Below are positions 43,758 to 54,807 of a DNA stretch of 64,000 nt, piece after piece (within the stretch, counting starts at the first letter, position 1; each line of letters opens with the position of its first letter). Below the pieces are notes generated by a model. The model saw only the letters and a program-made list of their open reading frames with translations, had not been told where the DNA came from and made no database searches. The stretch comes from Chrysaora quinquecirrha (lineage: Eukaryota > Cnidaria > Scyphozoa > Semaeostomeae > Pelagiidae). The translations under genes were made by a program, and so were the position numbers. The stretch is taken from contig JACTAT010000170.1 of assembly GCA_014526335.1 (NCBI GenBank), positions 248,139 to 312,138 on the forward strand, in the 5' to 3' direction.

Positions 43758-44954
43758 TTAGTCTTCGAAGGCATCAATCTCAGCCGTAGACATCTCTACC
43801 AGTTGGTCTGTGTGGCCTTGTTTTTCTGGGAGATAGTAGAGGGCATCTGGTTTCCCAGGAATTGTATCAAAGCGCGATTTGCGAATGTAGTGGGTGTTCC
43901 AATGAATGCGGATAAAACTGAGATCATTTCTAACGAAACTGGATAGGCAAAACCATAAGCACTCCTTGTGCAATTCGTTGCCCGAGAGAAATAAACCTCT
44001 TTGAACAAGATCATTGAAAACATTAATCCACCAAGATGAGTGATTACGCCTATAAAAAGACCACCAAGCCTCGATGCGCTGATTTCTCTTTGACTCAACA
44101 AATCGATGCGACTTTTCCCCACTATACTCGTCAACACATTTCGATCTCAGACTAGCTTGAATCGCAGCCATGACACAGTTTTCACTGCCTGGATCAGTTG
44201 AAAGAATGACTGGACACCCACCAGACTCCTTGACACAGTTAAGGTAGAAGCCAGCTATAACAGCAGGATTGTTGTTGCTCCTGGTTAGTTCAAGCCATAA
44301 GATCTTCCGACTGTATCCGTCTATGCAGCCATGGATTGGAAATCCGAAGTCCTTTAGCTTGTCGTATCCGTCAGCGTGCCAGGCAAAGTTAGGGCCAAAC
44401 GAGGTGTACTCTCTTCTCCGCAATCGTCTTCTCTTTCTCATTTCAACACCAACTGGGTCCATCTCCTTCAACAAAGCCGCAACTGTATTCCTAGGAACTG
44501 ATATTCCATGAACTAAACGCAGAGAATGCCAAACACTTCTATAGCCACCCAAGCATCCAGCTCCATCTATTTCTGCTCGTATAAGTTCCTTTAACCTCTC
44601 TTCATTGACCTCATTGTTTCCTCGACCTAACCCATAGTCTTTTAGGCGACGCTTCAACGTGGACATTGAAATCTTAATGTCGTGATACTTTCCCAAGAGA
44701 GCTATAATGTGTTCATATTTGTACCCGCAATTAAAGTAGAGGCGTACTATCTCCTCCTCCTGCTGACGTCGATCAACATTGCCTGGCACATTTTCGAGCC
44801 TTGCAGGTTCTAGCCCAGCAGGTTCCTCCACTGCTTGCAACACAACCGCAGATCCACAAACGATACAAAAATTCCACCTTTCTGCTATTGCAGTGCCACA
44901 ATTGGTACAGTAAGAGAGAATCCTTTGATTCTCGTTCCTATTTTCCTCCATCAC
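43758..44954 (-). CDS. Zinc-ribbon, HTH, DDE integrase-type transposase
   Basis: 398 codons, intact. Zinc ribbon C16/C19/C30/C33 (YCTNCG, FCIVCG); a helix-turn-helix-like region (about 66-110, IVRLYFNCGYKYEHIIALLG... STLKRRLKDYG); a second helical DNA-binding region to about 165; a basic stretch RKRRRLRRREY (173-183). The integrase fold follows: D195 in AWHADGYD, D254 in LSTDPGSEN, E295 in NQRIEAWW, so D-40-E spacing. Role: cuts the transposon ends and joins them to target DNA in the nucleus. The gene is divergent from the right terminus, with the array 65 bp upstream of its ATG. Recalls integrase-core proteins multiplied in fish and cnidarian genomes; superfamily name uncertain. Confidence 0.85.
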   Translation of the reverse strand: MMEENRNENQRILSYCTNCGTAIAERWNFCIVCGSAVVLQAVEEPAGLEPARLENVPGNVDRRQQEEEIVRLYFNCGYKYEHIIALLGKYHDIKISMSTLKRRLKDYGLGRGNNEVNEERLKELIRAEIDGAGCLGGYRSVWHSLRLVHGISVPRNTVAALLKEMDPVGVEMRKRRRLRRREYTSFGPNFAWHADGYDKLKDFGFPIHGCIDGYSRKILWLELTRSNNNPAVIAGFYLNCVKESGGCPVILSTDPGSENCVMAAIQASLRSKCVDEYSGEKSHRFVESKRNQRIEAWWSFYRRNHSSWWINVFNDLVQRGLFLSGNELHKECLWFCLSSFVRNDLSFIRIHWNTHYIRKSRFDTIPGKPDALYYLPEKQGHTDQLVEMSTAEIDAFED

Positions 44955-45018
44955 GCCATCCAGATAGGCCTAATCATTTAACCTATGAAAAACTGTCACT
45001 TTGTTGTGAATGTAAAGG

Positions 45019-45249
45019 GAAATGTGTTTTCTGAAATTGAAATGTGTTTTGTGAAATTGAAATGTGTTTTCTGAAATTGAAATGTGTTTTGTGAAATTGA
45101 AATGTGTTTTGTGAAATTGAAATGTGTTTTGTGAAATTGAAATGTGTTTTCTGAAATTGAAATGTGTTCCGTGAAATTGAAATGTGTTTTATGAAATTGA
45201 AATGTGTTCTGTGAAATTGAAATGTGTTTTCTGAAATTGAAATGTGTTT
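45019..45249 (-). repeat. Right subterminal array, 20-bp unit, about 11.5 copies
   Basis: The same 20-base unit as 35935-36259 in inverted orientation (gaaattgaaatgtgtttt on +), again with an exact period and variation at the same positions. It sits between the transposase start and the right terminus. The ORFs translated through it (FNFTKHISIS repeats) are artefacts. Confidence 0.9.
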
Positions 45250-45270
45250 GACCTGTATGGGCCACCGTAC
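45250..45270 (-). repeat. Right terminal inverted repeat, unique part
   Basis: 21 bp ending cctgtatgggccaccgtac, the perfect complement of 35914-35934. Confidence 0.9.
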
Positions 45271-45274
45271 ACCT

Positions 45275-45930
45275 GGGACTTTCCCTGAATACAAAAATGT
45301 TGTTGGCTGCGAATGGGTATTCAAAATGAAACGTGATGACAAAGACAATGTTAGTTTAGTATGTCAAATTGTTAGTATGGCAATGTCAGATTAGTAGCAC
45401 AAGGCTATACTGGAATAGATTGCGAGCATGGTTTTGCACCAGTTGCCAAATACAATTCTATCCGATCATTTCTGCTATATCAAATGACCTAGACCTCGAT
45501 GTTCGACAGATTGACATCAAATGTGGGTTTTCGCAAGCAGAGTTAGAGGAGGCCGGCAGTATATATGCGACAACCTGAAGGATGCATAAATTAAGATCAC
45601 ACAGATAAAGTATACCGACTTCGCAAAAGCATGCTGGAATTTTGCAATGAATACTTTTCTAAGGAACGCTGGATACGTTCACAGATAAAATCTACTGATC
45701 CATGTGTGTACAATAAATCTTTTAGCAACGTTGGAAAGAAGCATATTTATTGCACTTTGCGTGGATGAAGTTCTACTGGCATCAAACGATACCAGGACCA
45801 TGTACGAAGAGAAATTCAAATTAATCAAGTTTTTTGACATGCGGTTGATCAAAGTGAGATTCACTTTTTTTCTATCAAATCTTAAAAAACCAAATAATAC
45901 AATTATAATGTTTCAATCATAGCGGGAAAG
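45275..45930 (+). mobile_element. Old Copia relic, right part (RT)
   Basis: Directly after the transposon, EYKNVVGCEWVFKMKRDDKD is the start of the Copia RT. An LDLDVRQIDIKCGFSQAELE block (45490-45550) follows, and FIALCVDEVLLASND (45740-45790) replaces the catalytic YVDD by CVDE. Stops and frameshifts abound. This continues the relic at 35020-35909. Confidence 0.7.
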
Positions 45931-46229
45931 GGCACAAGGTCATCAAGTTTCCACTATGAATGAGACAATATTAATTAGCTTTATACCGGAAATATAAGTG
46001 ACAACGATGCCACAAAAAAAAATACAAGGAATAAGGGACAAAAGAATTACGAATAAATTTCGGCATGTTGCTGCATTTCAACATTTGGTAATTAATCTAC
46101 AAACGCTTCGTTTTATCAATATAGCAAATTGTTTTCCTCTATAATCATTTTATTTAAACTCACATCTAGATTAGGTATTCGGTAGAGGGGATTTGGTTTG
46201 GATGTGATTTGGATTTGGATTCCGAAACG

Positions 46230-46724
46230 TTGAACCCAAGAATGTTATTGAGATGAGATGAACAAAAAGATCTTGTCGTATAGTGTCATAGAAGAATGAA
46301 GGAGAAAATGTTCATTATCCTCGTTTACCTCGCCGCAGTCGCAAATTGGGCTTAAGTAATCAAAGTTATGCCGAAATTTGTGCTCATTTAAATCACTGAA
46401 TTTGACACGAAGTTTTGTTAGTCGTTTGATGCCAATGATTTCATGGACATTAAAAATCGGCTACCTCGATGGTCTAATTACGGCCAAGGCAAAAGTTTTT
46501 CTTTTGAACTCACCAGTAGATGCCGAGTTTTTTATTTCATTATCGACATTATTCCTTTCATAAAGGACATTGTGGAAGTAGGTATTTGACAAGCGAACAG
46601 TTTTTGCAACGTTTGGATCGTAATCCCGTGCATATCTGAGATTGTAAGAGAGTTTGCACTCAGGAGGGATTTCTTCAATTAGATACATGTGAGAAGACGT
46701 CATTTTAGGCTGTAAAAGTGACAT
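46230..46724 (-). mobile_element. LINE C-terminal tail (minus)
   Basis: Minus-strand ORF 46724-46461 contains CKLSYNLRYARDYD and VLYERNNVDNEIKNSAS, the end of the RT region. Further left, in another frame, LRVKFSDLNEHKFRHNFDYL followed by SPICDCGEVNEDNEHFLLH is the typical Cys-His tail of some LINEs. Truncated upstream. Confidence 0.65.
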
Positions 46725-47159
46725 AATCGTCTATAGCACCTTCTTTCGTAAAGGTTTTCCCCTCCAAGTTCCTCATGAAGTCTTTTCCTATTTGTGCCTC
46801 TCCGAGCACCAGTTACTGCAATTACCGCAGAGTACTGTGTTTCTTCAAGTTTTCTTGTCAGGTCAAAAGACATATATGGATCAAATCTGCGACAGATTTT
46901 TATGTCCCCATAGTCGTGGTGAGGTCTTACATAGATTTATCACATTAGTCGTAGTTATCGCTATTGATTCTATGTTGGACGCTCAAACTACTGAGCAAAC
47001 AGCTGTATGGTTGTTTTTGTTGCTGTTGGCGAAGAGCGGGACTCATGTAATAAGTCTAGGTCTCACATAAAATTTGTAAACTTGGTCAAGAACGTCTCTA
47101 TATACGTAACTTGAAAGGTAACTTACTATGCCGATACCCCCTTCTCGCCTTTATAACTT

Positions 47160-47187
47160 GTATATGTATGTATGTATGTATGTATAA
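47160..47187. repeat. (TATG)n microsatellite
   Basis: About six tandem copies of the tetranucleotide in gtatatgtatgtatgtatg-type sequence. Confidence 0.8.
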
Positions 47188-47328
47188 GCACACTAATCCT
47201 TAGTACAAAGGTTTTTCATAGCGGCATTAAATTAATCGAAAGGAAATGATTACAATTTCATACGTAAAAAGTTAAAACTTGTTTCAAATGAATATCTTAA
47301 CCTAAAATTTTTTTTTTCATAAAATGAA

Positions 47329-48700
47329 TCAATAACCTAATTTTGTGTTTAGTCTCAATATAAATTGTCCATAAGAAGAGGCATTCTTGACATGACTTGG
47401 CAGTGAATTGTAATCTTTGACACAACTATAACAAAACGTTCTCTGATCACTGCGTGCTGTTGCCATTGGTACGTGTAAGTTGTTTGCTTGCCTTGTTTGA
47501 TACTGATGTAAGTTTCTGTTTTGCGTAAAATTTTCCTCGAGGTAAACTGGTGCTTCACGAGTATGGTTTTGGAAAATAAGTTTCAAGTCCAATACCAACC
47601 CCAAGTGTTTGTGTTCATGCTTCCTTTCAACTTCAGTGTTATTAAAGAACAGTTTGGGGTGATGGGGCTTTATTCTTTTGGCGGAAAAAATTACTTCTCC
47701 ACTTTTGCTAGCATTTAATTCCATTTTCTATTTTCAAGCCCACAAACGTACTCCAATCCCTATTCAATTGTTGTGCAGTTGTGGTCTCATCACAAACAAC
47801 AGAAAAGAGTGGTGTGTCGTTAGCGAACATTTTTACATCGCTATCAATATTGTCAACAAGGTCGTTGATGTAAATTGAGACAAATAAAGGGCCAAGAACT
47901 GACCCTTGAGATACCCCTGCAGAAACAGTTGCCCGCTGTAAACTTTTCCCATTGAACAGGACACATTGTTGTCGTTCACTTGAAAAGTCTCGAATCAAGA
48001 TGATAAAGTTTTCCAGAAATACCATTGTCATTTCAATTTGTATAGTAGACCATTGTGCCACACCCTGTCGAAAGCCTTCGAAAGATCCAAAAAACGGCGC
48101 GTGTTTCCCTGCTTGTAGATGCTTCGAAGCTTAAGTAGATTTTGTGTGTTATAGCCAGTAGCTGATTTATTGTCGAGTCCCCGGGACGAATGCCTAAAGC
48201 AAGGTTGCAACGACAACAAAGCTCGCAACTATTTGATTTTTCAACTTAGTACAACACAAAACACAAATCAAGACCTCGTGCTTTTTTCAGCGCCAAAAGC
48301 TAACTATAATTTGCATAAAAAATAATAAAAGAATAATAAAGAAAAGGTTCCAAGTTTAACCAATTTGAATCACGAAAGCCTGATTGATTTTGGGTCGAGG
48401 TTGTTATCACAGAAATGACTGTAGATTGTGTCAAAAACTGGTTTCTAAAAAAATTTTCCAAAAATTAGCAGTAGAGAAATTGGTCGATAATTCATTTTAT
48501 TTTGCCTACTCTCTTTTTGTGAATGGGAAATGTATTGGTATATTTTCATACGGATGGGTAAATTCCTGTTTCCAAACATTTCTCAATAATCAGGCAAAGA
48601 GGCTCGACCTTTGGCACGTCGCAGATCTTAATCATAGCAATTCATATATCGTCACAGCCATGTGCTCTCGTTGAGTCCAATGATCGAATCAGCTTTAAAA
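47329..48700 (-). mobile_element. CR1/jockey-like RT relic (minus)
   Basis: In order on the minus strand: PIHKKRVGK and a YRPIS-type block (about 48530-48440, frame-broken), FLDLSKAFDRVWHNGLLYKL (48090-48031), VSAGVSQGSVLGPLFVSIYI then NDLVDNI (47930-47850), FANDTPLF in place of the catalytic ADDT box (about 47825), KSGEVIFSAK and HLGLVLD, and a C-terminal block NSLPSHVKNASSYGQF ending at 47329. The Ala-Asp to Ala-Asn change and the frameshifts mean it is inactive. Confidence 0.75.
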
Positions 48701-49089
48701 CTTTTTATCTGCTTATTTCTACCTCTGAAAGAGCACTGCATCTTGGTTGAAAAGTAGGGAGAATGCTTCCAGTGGCTATTTTAGAGCATTACTGAATAAA
48801 GTAATCATTTAAAATTGTGGCTTTCTCTTCAAGATTGGTAACAAACAATCCATTTTCGATTAGAGGAGGAATATTCATTTTCATTTCATTTTCAAATTTT
48901 TAAGGAAGGTAGCCCTTCAGTAAAACTGATTTTCAAGGGGCTCTCCGTTACAAAAATTACAACAAAATATTTTATATCACTCTAACTAAATTAAACCTGA
49001 ATACAATGCTAGACCATAAATTTAAATAAAAAAACTCTATTATCTAAGAATAACCATTTAAAGTAAATAAAGTTGATAAATATCAGTAT

Positions 49090-49445
49090 CTAAAGGTAAT
49101 CCAAAGTCAACAGCTAGTGTTCCCTATATCAGTTGCTCAAATCTATTTAGGGAGGATGCCAGCTTACTCTCAACAGAAAGGCCATTTCAGGATTTCGCAC
49201 CTCTGAACGAAAAACATTTTCGTCCATTTTTGGAGTTTTTCTTTGGTACCCTAAGGTCAGTGGCTGTATTCCTTAGGTTCCTAGAGGTTAGCTGTGATGT
49301 CTTTATGAAAATATTGCACATGTATTGTGGAGCCAGCTCGTGAAGAGGCTTGAAGACCATAATTTTTGGCTCACTAGCTATAAGTTCGTCTATGGTCTTC
49401 TAACCAAGCATTTTGATAAGTGGCAAGCCTGGGGTGTCACAGCTA
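49090..49445 (-). mobile_element. Another LINE RT C-terminal tail (minus)
   Basis: The minus strand reads FKPLHELAPQYMCNIFIKTS, then SRNLRNTATDLRVPKKNSKN and FRGAKSWNGLSVESKLASSL: the C-terminal LR...L.VPK...GAK.WN.L block of CR1/jockey-type RTs. It lies upstream of the 47329-48700 relic but repeats its C-terminal function, so it is a different copy. Confidence 0.6.
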
Positions 49446-49623
49446 CTGCCAGTCACAACACAGCAACCCCGGACTGAGCAACAGCATCGGAAGTATGGCT
49501 CCACGATACTCTTAGGTCCCTAATTGCCGTCCCCCGCTAATTAATTTTTTGAAAATTTTCCAACCACCCGCTCGTATTAGGACCCCACGTTTATTAAGAT
49601 TTGCATTGGAATTAGGCTCTGCA

Positions 49624-49887
49624 TTATTGCTCTGCATTTTCAGTACCAGATGTTTGTCGTATTCCATATATTCTCAAGCAGGATCTTCGGCTATACAGCT
49701 TTGCGTCCTGCGTCGTTAATTTTATTTCATATTGTATATTTGTATTTAATTTATTTTCGAGATTTTCAACTAATTCTGTGATATACCCTTTACCAGGAAG
49801 TCCTGCTATAGCATCGGCTATGATTAGTTTAAGCGTTGCGTCATTCATACCAGCTGTTTTTGCCGCCCTCGTTGAGCCAAAAACCAT
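49624..49887 (-). mobile_element. ORF1-type coiled-coil fragment of a LINE (minus)
   Basis: 87 codons: a helical heptad-like region LVENLENKLNTNIQYEIKL followed by YSRRSCLRIYGI, the junction of coiled coil and RNA-binding domain seen in ORF1 or esterase-less ORF1 proteins of many LINEs. Downstream RNA-binding domain absent. Confidence 0.55.
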
Positions 49888-49889
49888 TC

Positions 49890-50795
49890 AGTACTCAGAT
49901 TTAGGCCACCTCCTGCAACGATAGTTTAGCCTGCTAACCATCTATTTTTGATTCGGTAGTTCTTTATTATGCATTATGGCATTTCATAATCCACACTTCT
50001 TCGACATTTTACTCATCATTCTGCAATAAAGTCTCCAAATCTCAAGAAAACGAAAGTTGCATGGAGCCATAACGAGCACGCCTATCCCCATTCCGACCAG
50101 CGGCAAGGAGAAAGCTTTGCTTTTGATTCACTTCTGTCTTTGGATGATAATCAAATGAGACAGAACTAGGACAGTTTACTGGAGTCGACTTTACCGGCTC
50201 TGAAATTTGCAAAACAGATAAGAAGGAGAATTCAAAAGAAAACATTGTTATTTTCATTTGCACGACCATGAGAGCAATGCACTTTGAGTTGACAATGGCA
50301 CAGTCTGCTGAAGAATTAAAACTTAATGTCTTTATTTCCTGACGAACGTGACTAAAATTGATGATAACTGACAATGGAGATGTGTTCAAAGCAACTGCAG
50401 AATGGATACGGAAGTTGAGGAAAAGTGAACGTTTATAGGACTATTTTACACAACAAGAGATTCAATGCAAATTCAACACGAGTAAGGCACAATGATAGGG
50501 AGCAATGTATAGTCGATGTATGTTGTTAATGTATAGTTGACCCTTTCGAAAGATTCGCCGTATTTATCTTTGGTTAACAACTGATGCGTAAACCTTAAAA
50601 CCAAAGTTGCTACACGTTGTCCTATATGGTTTTCTATTTAACAGATTGTCCCATTCGTCTGGTCTATGTCTTTGTTGTACATGGTCGGCACTACTCTTGG
50701 CTTCTACTCATCAGTTATAAACATTGTGACCTTCAACGGTGGCTGAAATAGCCAACTCTGTTGACCAAGAAGCCATTCTGGTCATGTAAACCATT
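49890..50795. other. No gene seen
   Basis: One 115-codon minus-strand frame (50389-50042) shows no recognisable family. Otherwise AT-rich. Confidence 0.3.
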
Positions 50796-50800
50796 TTTCT

Positions 50801-51685
50801 TTTTGTGTTCGAAGAACTTCGAACACATTGGTGTGGGTGGATGTCACTCACTCACACACTAACTAACCAACGCTTGAACAATGGAAAACGTGTAACAATA
50901 GGGCCATTGTCAAGAATGCCATTAGGGCCATTGTCTCGGCCATTTATGCGCAATTTGCGGTTAGTTGTTCACAATTCGGCCTGCAAGCACTTTTGTCAAT
51001 CTGGGGTCATGTGACAACTGACTCATCCTTGTTTACTAAATGGAACTGGAAAATTGCCACCTTGCTTTGGTAAATGACATTTCAGGCATTCTCAACATTT
51101 AACAAAGAGTTTTGCCAAAGAGCGGCAATTTCAAAACAGTTTTCAAAACAAATCATCATTAATATTATCCTCACGATGAAAATCGTCATAATAATAATAA
51201 TAATGATAATCATCATCATCATCATCATCATGATTACTATCACCACCATTGACGGTGTGCAACATCTAAAGGAACGCTACCACCACCACAACCAGCCCTA
51301 CAACCATCACCTCGACCACCCTATCACCACCACCGGAACCACCCCTACAACCATCACCTCGACCACCCTTATCACCACCACCACAACTACCCCTACAACC
51401 ATCACCACGATCACCCCTATCACAACCACCACAACCACCCCACCCCTTCAGCACCACAACCACCTCTATCACCACTACCATACCCACCATACAACCACAA
51501 TCACCCCTACCAACCAGCATCATGATCATCGTGTTCATCAACATCATCATCATAACCACCACCATTATCATCATAATCATTATCGTCATCGTTGTGCATA
51601 CCGATGAACATCTTTCATCATTTGACCGAAATAGCTATATTCAACCAGAGTCGTTCTTCGAACATGCCCATAGGGCCCCTATGTT
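50801..51685. repeat. Dispersed repeat with microsatellite core, copy 2
   Basis: Same order as 21093-21990: gttcgaagaacttcgaac start, unique part, AAT/CAT tract, (ACC)n tract, CAT tract, cgttcttcgaacatgcccat end. The tracts differ in length between copies, as expected for slippage, while the flanking parts differ by scattered substitutions. Confidence 0.65.
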
Positions 51686-51879
51686 TCAATTTGGCAATGG
51701 AAGTACTTAGTCATGTCAGTAGGACAGTATTTCAAAGAAACATTGGGCCCTTTGTCACAGCTGCAATCTTTGAACTCTGTTTAAAACAAAGGTCTTCCAT
51801 TATTTTATTGGATTAGTGATCCGATCAAGAGCTACCTTACTATCCATTCAAATGTTGATGGAGGGATAGGTAAGTGTTT

Positions 51880-53420
51880 TAATGCCTCGCCCAAGTTTTT
51901 TAAGGTCGGCTGCCGTCTGGCCACTACCACTAACAAGCTCTAGTCTAGAAAAACTCGTGTTTCTTTTAGAGATGTTCTTGATTTTGAAGTCAGAAGATCT
52001 ATAATATTTTGTTTTTTTTTTAGCAACTGTTGAACATGCTTTGTTACTTATATAAACAAATATGTGTATTCTCTTTCATGATGCTTCGTGGAATCTTTAC
52101 GTCTCGCAGCTGCCTAGTCCACTTGTGCCAAGTGTTTGCTAACTCTGAAGTCACTTCTTTGCTCCATTCATTGCTTTGGTCACAAGCTTCTTTGTACAAA
52201 TGTTTGCCTTCTACTAATGTAGGGGATATCTTGCCCAGAGGATTATAAATGCTCCCTCAAATACCTCACCATCTCTCATTTCGTAACTGTGCTTTCTTCA
52301 TTGTACTTTGTGCCTTCATTTCTAGAGTGTCCTCTACTTTGTCCTATGTTTATCCGTGGATCTTGCATGCATTGGACATATTTCCACTCTCTTATTACAG
52401 ACTCCCACATGTGTACTTAGAAATGTCCCTGCGTAAAAATTTATGTTGCTTCAGTTTCGAACCATTTTATTTCCTCAAATGTATTACCAGATTTTATTAA
52501 ATTGTCTTAATGAGTGTTCCTTTTTAGTTCTGCAACTGTATCCCTGTATATCTCTGGCTGTTGATCATAATGATTTAACGGTGGTGTTCCTAAAATGAAT
52601 GGACTGCTCCAAATAGAAATCCTGTAAAACGCCAATGGTCTTCTCTACTTTAAATGTTAAACAAAAACAGGAAGTCCTCTGTCTTTATTCAAATCTAAAT
52701 AAGGTTTTTTGTAGGTCACCTATCAACAGATTACCTGACCTTCTGGCTCTGATCAGTATGTCCCACAAGTGTGGTTGCAACGCTGGGCCGGTGTGCATCC
52801 ACTTATTAATACAGTTGGCCACAGGACTTGGTCTTGCGCTGACGTAAAAGACCATCATCACCTTTTTTTTGCTGCTTCGTCTCCACACACACACACACAG
52901 GCTCATAAGTAACTAGAATACTTTATTTCTTATCGGACTCTTTGATACTTTCTCTTCTATTCCACTGCCCAATTGATCTTTGATAATTTCTTGAAATGCA
53001 TTGCCTCCCTCTGAATATCTCTGTTGCCAGTTTTCTACATTCTTTAGGCGTATTCTGTTTTGTTGTTCATTACTCTCTGAAACTTCTTGCCTACTTCATA
53101 TCTTCCTTCCTTATCTTTTGTGATACTCTCCACAAATTCTTTGTATACATCTGATTGATCATCATCTCCTCGATCTTCCACACCAAACGCATATAAATAA
53201 TACAGCTTCTAATAATCGCTAATGTCTCTTGTATATAAACATGTATTGTCATTGTTTCCTTCACCACCGTGAACAATATAGCCAAAAGTAGTTTCCTCTA
53301 CGATAGGCTCTCCTGGTTCCCCATTCTCTAGGATCTCCTTAGTCTTTCCTTTGCAATAAAAGAGTAACTCTGATTACCTGGTTTGTATAGAAATGCTTAT
53401 TTCTCACATAATCGTACTTC
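51880..53420 (-). mobile_element. BEL/Pao pol relic (minus)
   Basis: From right to left on the minus strand: ILENGEPGEPIVEETTFGYI followed by VHGG (53330-53275; the linker after the protease), EDRGDDDQSDVYKEFVESIT then KDKEGRYEVG (about 53185-53095; the block before the RT), KWMHTGPALQPHLWDILIRA and SGNLLIGDLQKTLFRFE (52810-52690; the RT core of BEL), a SIYNPLGKISPTLVEGKHLY block (about 52250-52190; the FDPLG motif) and NTWHKWTRQLRDVKIPRSI (52140-52085). Frameshifts and stops make it dead. No LTRs were identified. Confidence 0.75.
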
Positions 53421-53859
53421 CGTTTGAGTTTACTCAGATCAGGTCTATTTACTGCTGTGAAGTCGTTTATACTAGCTACATTTATTTATATTCTATTTCC
53501 TCTTTCAAATTAATTTAGATCCGAGATATTAAGCTTCGATTTATTAAAATCCTAAATATTAAGATCAGAGATATACGTTTTTTTAGCATCTGTTGACTTC
53601 TTTAACCCTTTTCTTACTGAGTGGGGCGGGGCATTCTTATTTATTAACGAATGATAACATTTATTAGCTCATCTCTTGACATTGTCATTGTTTCTATTGT
53701 TCACGCCCTGTTACCATGGCAACCACGTTCTGACAGACAGGTATATAACGATGATAAGAACCTTGGTTGAAAAGTGATTTAAAGTGTACTACAAAATATC
53801 AAATGCGTGAAAATAGCCCATTTTTACCATGTTGATGAAAATTTGAAGTTATATTTGTT

Positions 53860-54330
53860 ATTGCGTCACAATTACGTCATCACTACGTCATTTTATGTAA
53901 AATAATGTAAAATATCTGCGTTTTTAATGGGTTTTTAGAATTCTATGCATGTTTTTGAGAAGTTTGAGGTCATCATTAGTCATCATTATTTAATTACATA
54001 ACCGATTACCTTGTCCAGTGGCAGGGAAGAATCATAAAACCACTAAACTTCAACCTAACCCCACTTTTCATTGCATTTCCTTACTAATTCGACCATGGAG
54101 ATTCCAAATCCGAGATGGGCCCTTTTCAATTTTGTCCGGAAGTTGACTTTTTGATGACGTCATCAGGTGCGGTCTTTTTTGCGTATAACCGCTTATATTT
54201 CGCTCCAGTCAATCAAAATGCCTGCAAAATATGTATTTTCGAATTGAACTCGACGAGTTCTTTCGATTGATATATATTTGAGTCATTTTCGAAGACATCA
54301 GCAATTTAAGTGATGACGTCATCAGTGAGA
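53860..54330. repeat. Repeat with CRE-like palindromes, copy 1
   Basis: It contains tgatgacgtcatca twice (about 54153, 54313) and two further tacgtca motifs (53872-53890), plus the block gattccaaatccgagatggg, gccc... ccggaagttg that recurs at 59144-59205 next to another gacgtcatc. TGACGTCA is the consensus bound by CREB/ATF factors. Probably two diverged copies of one repeat family. Confidence 0.5.
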
Positions 54331-54560
54331 AAATTTCTCGCAGAAAGCCAGTATAATGGTCAATTAATGAATAAAGTAGTATTTCGACAATGTTTTCTTT
54401 ATTCTACGTTATTGGCAACACTGTCAGTTGGCCTTGCTACTTGTATGACAACAACAAGTGAGAGATCTGGGGTGAGTATCCTCTAAAAACAAACAACGTT
54501 GTAACTGAAGATATGAAAGAACACGAAAATTAGATTAGCTTTACTTGAACCCACCTAGAT

Positions 54561-54807
54561 TCATGGAATCCACTCTGAATCATCATCTTCACTTGCACTG
54601 CTTGATGAATCGTCAAAAAATATATGATCCATCTCCCACTCTTCAAAGAAAGCATCGAAACTATCTCCGTCATTTTCTTCTTCATTCAACGCTCTTTGAG
54701 ATCTTTTCTGGCGGCTAGGGCCGGTTTTATTTCTTCTTTTTTTAAGAGGCGGCTGCATTTCTACACTTCTCGATGATCCATGGAACGACCTTGGAAGTTG
54801 CTCACCT
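54561..54807 (-). CDS. Inverted last exon of the HEEADT/GCDTTS transposon-associated gene
   Basis: On the minus strand an acceptor (tattactatag) is followed by GEQLPRSFHGSSRSVEMQPP, LKKRRNKTGPSRQKRSQRAL and an acidic tail ending DSSSSASEDDDSEWIP and stop. It begins with two bases of a split codon, matching the one base left by the + strand exon ending at 55891 (KPVWFTG then EQLP). A basic nuclear-signal-like patch and an acidic Ser tail fit the C-terminus of that family. Its opposite strand and upstream position imply an inversion. It might instead be an independent minus-strand exon. Confidence 0.5.

Larger units (their letters stand above)
35914..45270. mobile_element. 9357-bp DNA transposon encoding a HECT ligase and an integrase-type transposase
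   Basis: The ends are inverted: a 21-bp unique terminus starting gtacggtggcccatacagg at the left and its complement at the right (45250-45270). Each is followed inward by an array of a 20-bp repeat in inverted orientation. The direct repeat acct flanks it (35910-35913, 45271-45274); because of base identity at the edge, TGT...ACA ends with a 2-bp duplication are equally possible. It holds two convergent genes: zinc ribbon/CUE-like/HECT (+) and zinc ribbon/HTH/DDE transposase (-). Without the Copia insertion and its TSD it would be 4769 bp. Removing it restores an in-frame junction in the old Copia relic. The superfamily is undetermined; a Ginger- or IS3EU-type relation is a guess from the integrase fold. 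Confidence 0.85.

Noticed and set aside
44983..45348. 121-aa ORF of FNFTKHISIS repeats
   Set aside because: It is a translation of the 20-bp array; a second frame shows the same repeats.
51804..51919. + strand frame DPIKSYLTIHSNVDGG with a gtaagt donor
   Set aside because: Adjacent to a minus-strand BEL/Pao relic and not tied to any other + exon; no family recognised.
52882..52902. (CA)n run as a feature of note
   Set aside because: Ordinary short microsatellite.
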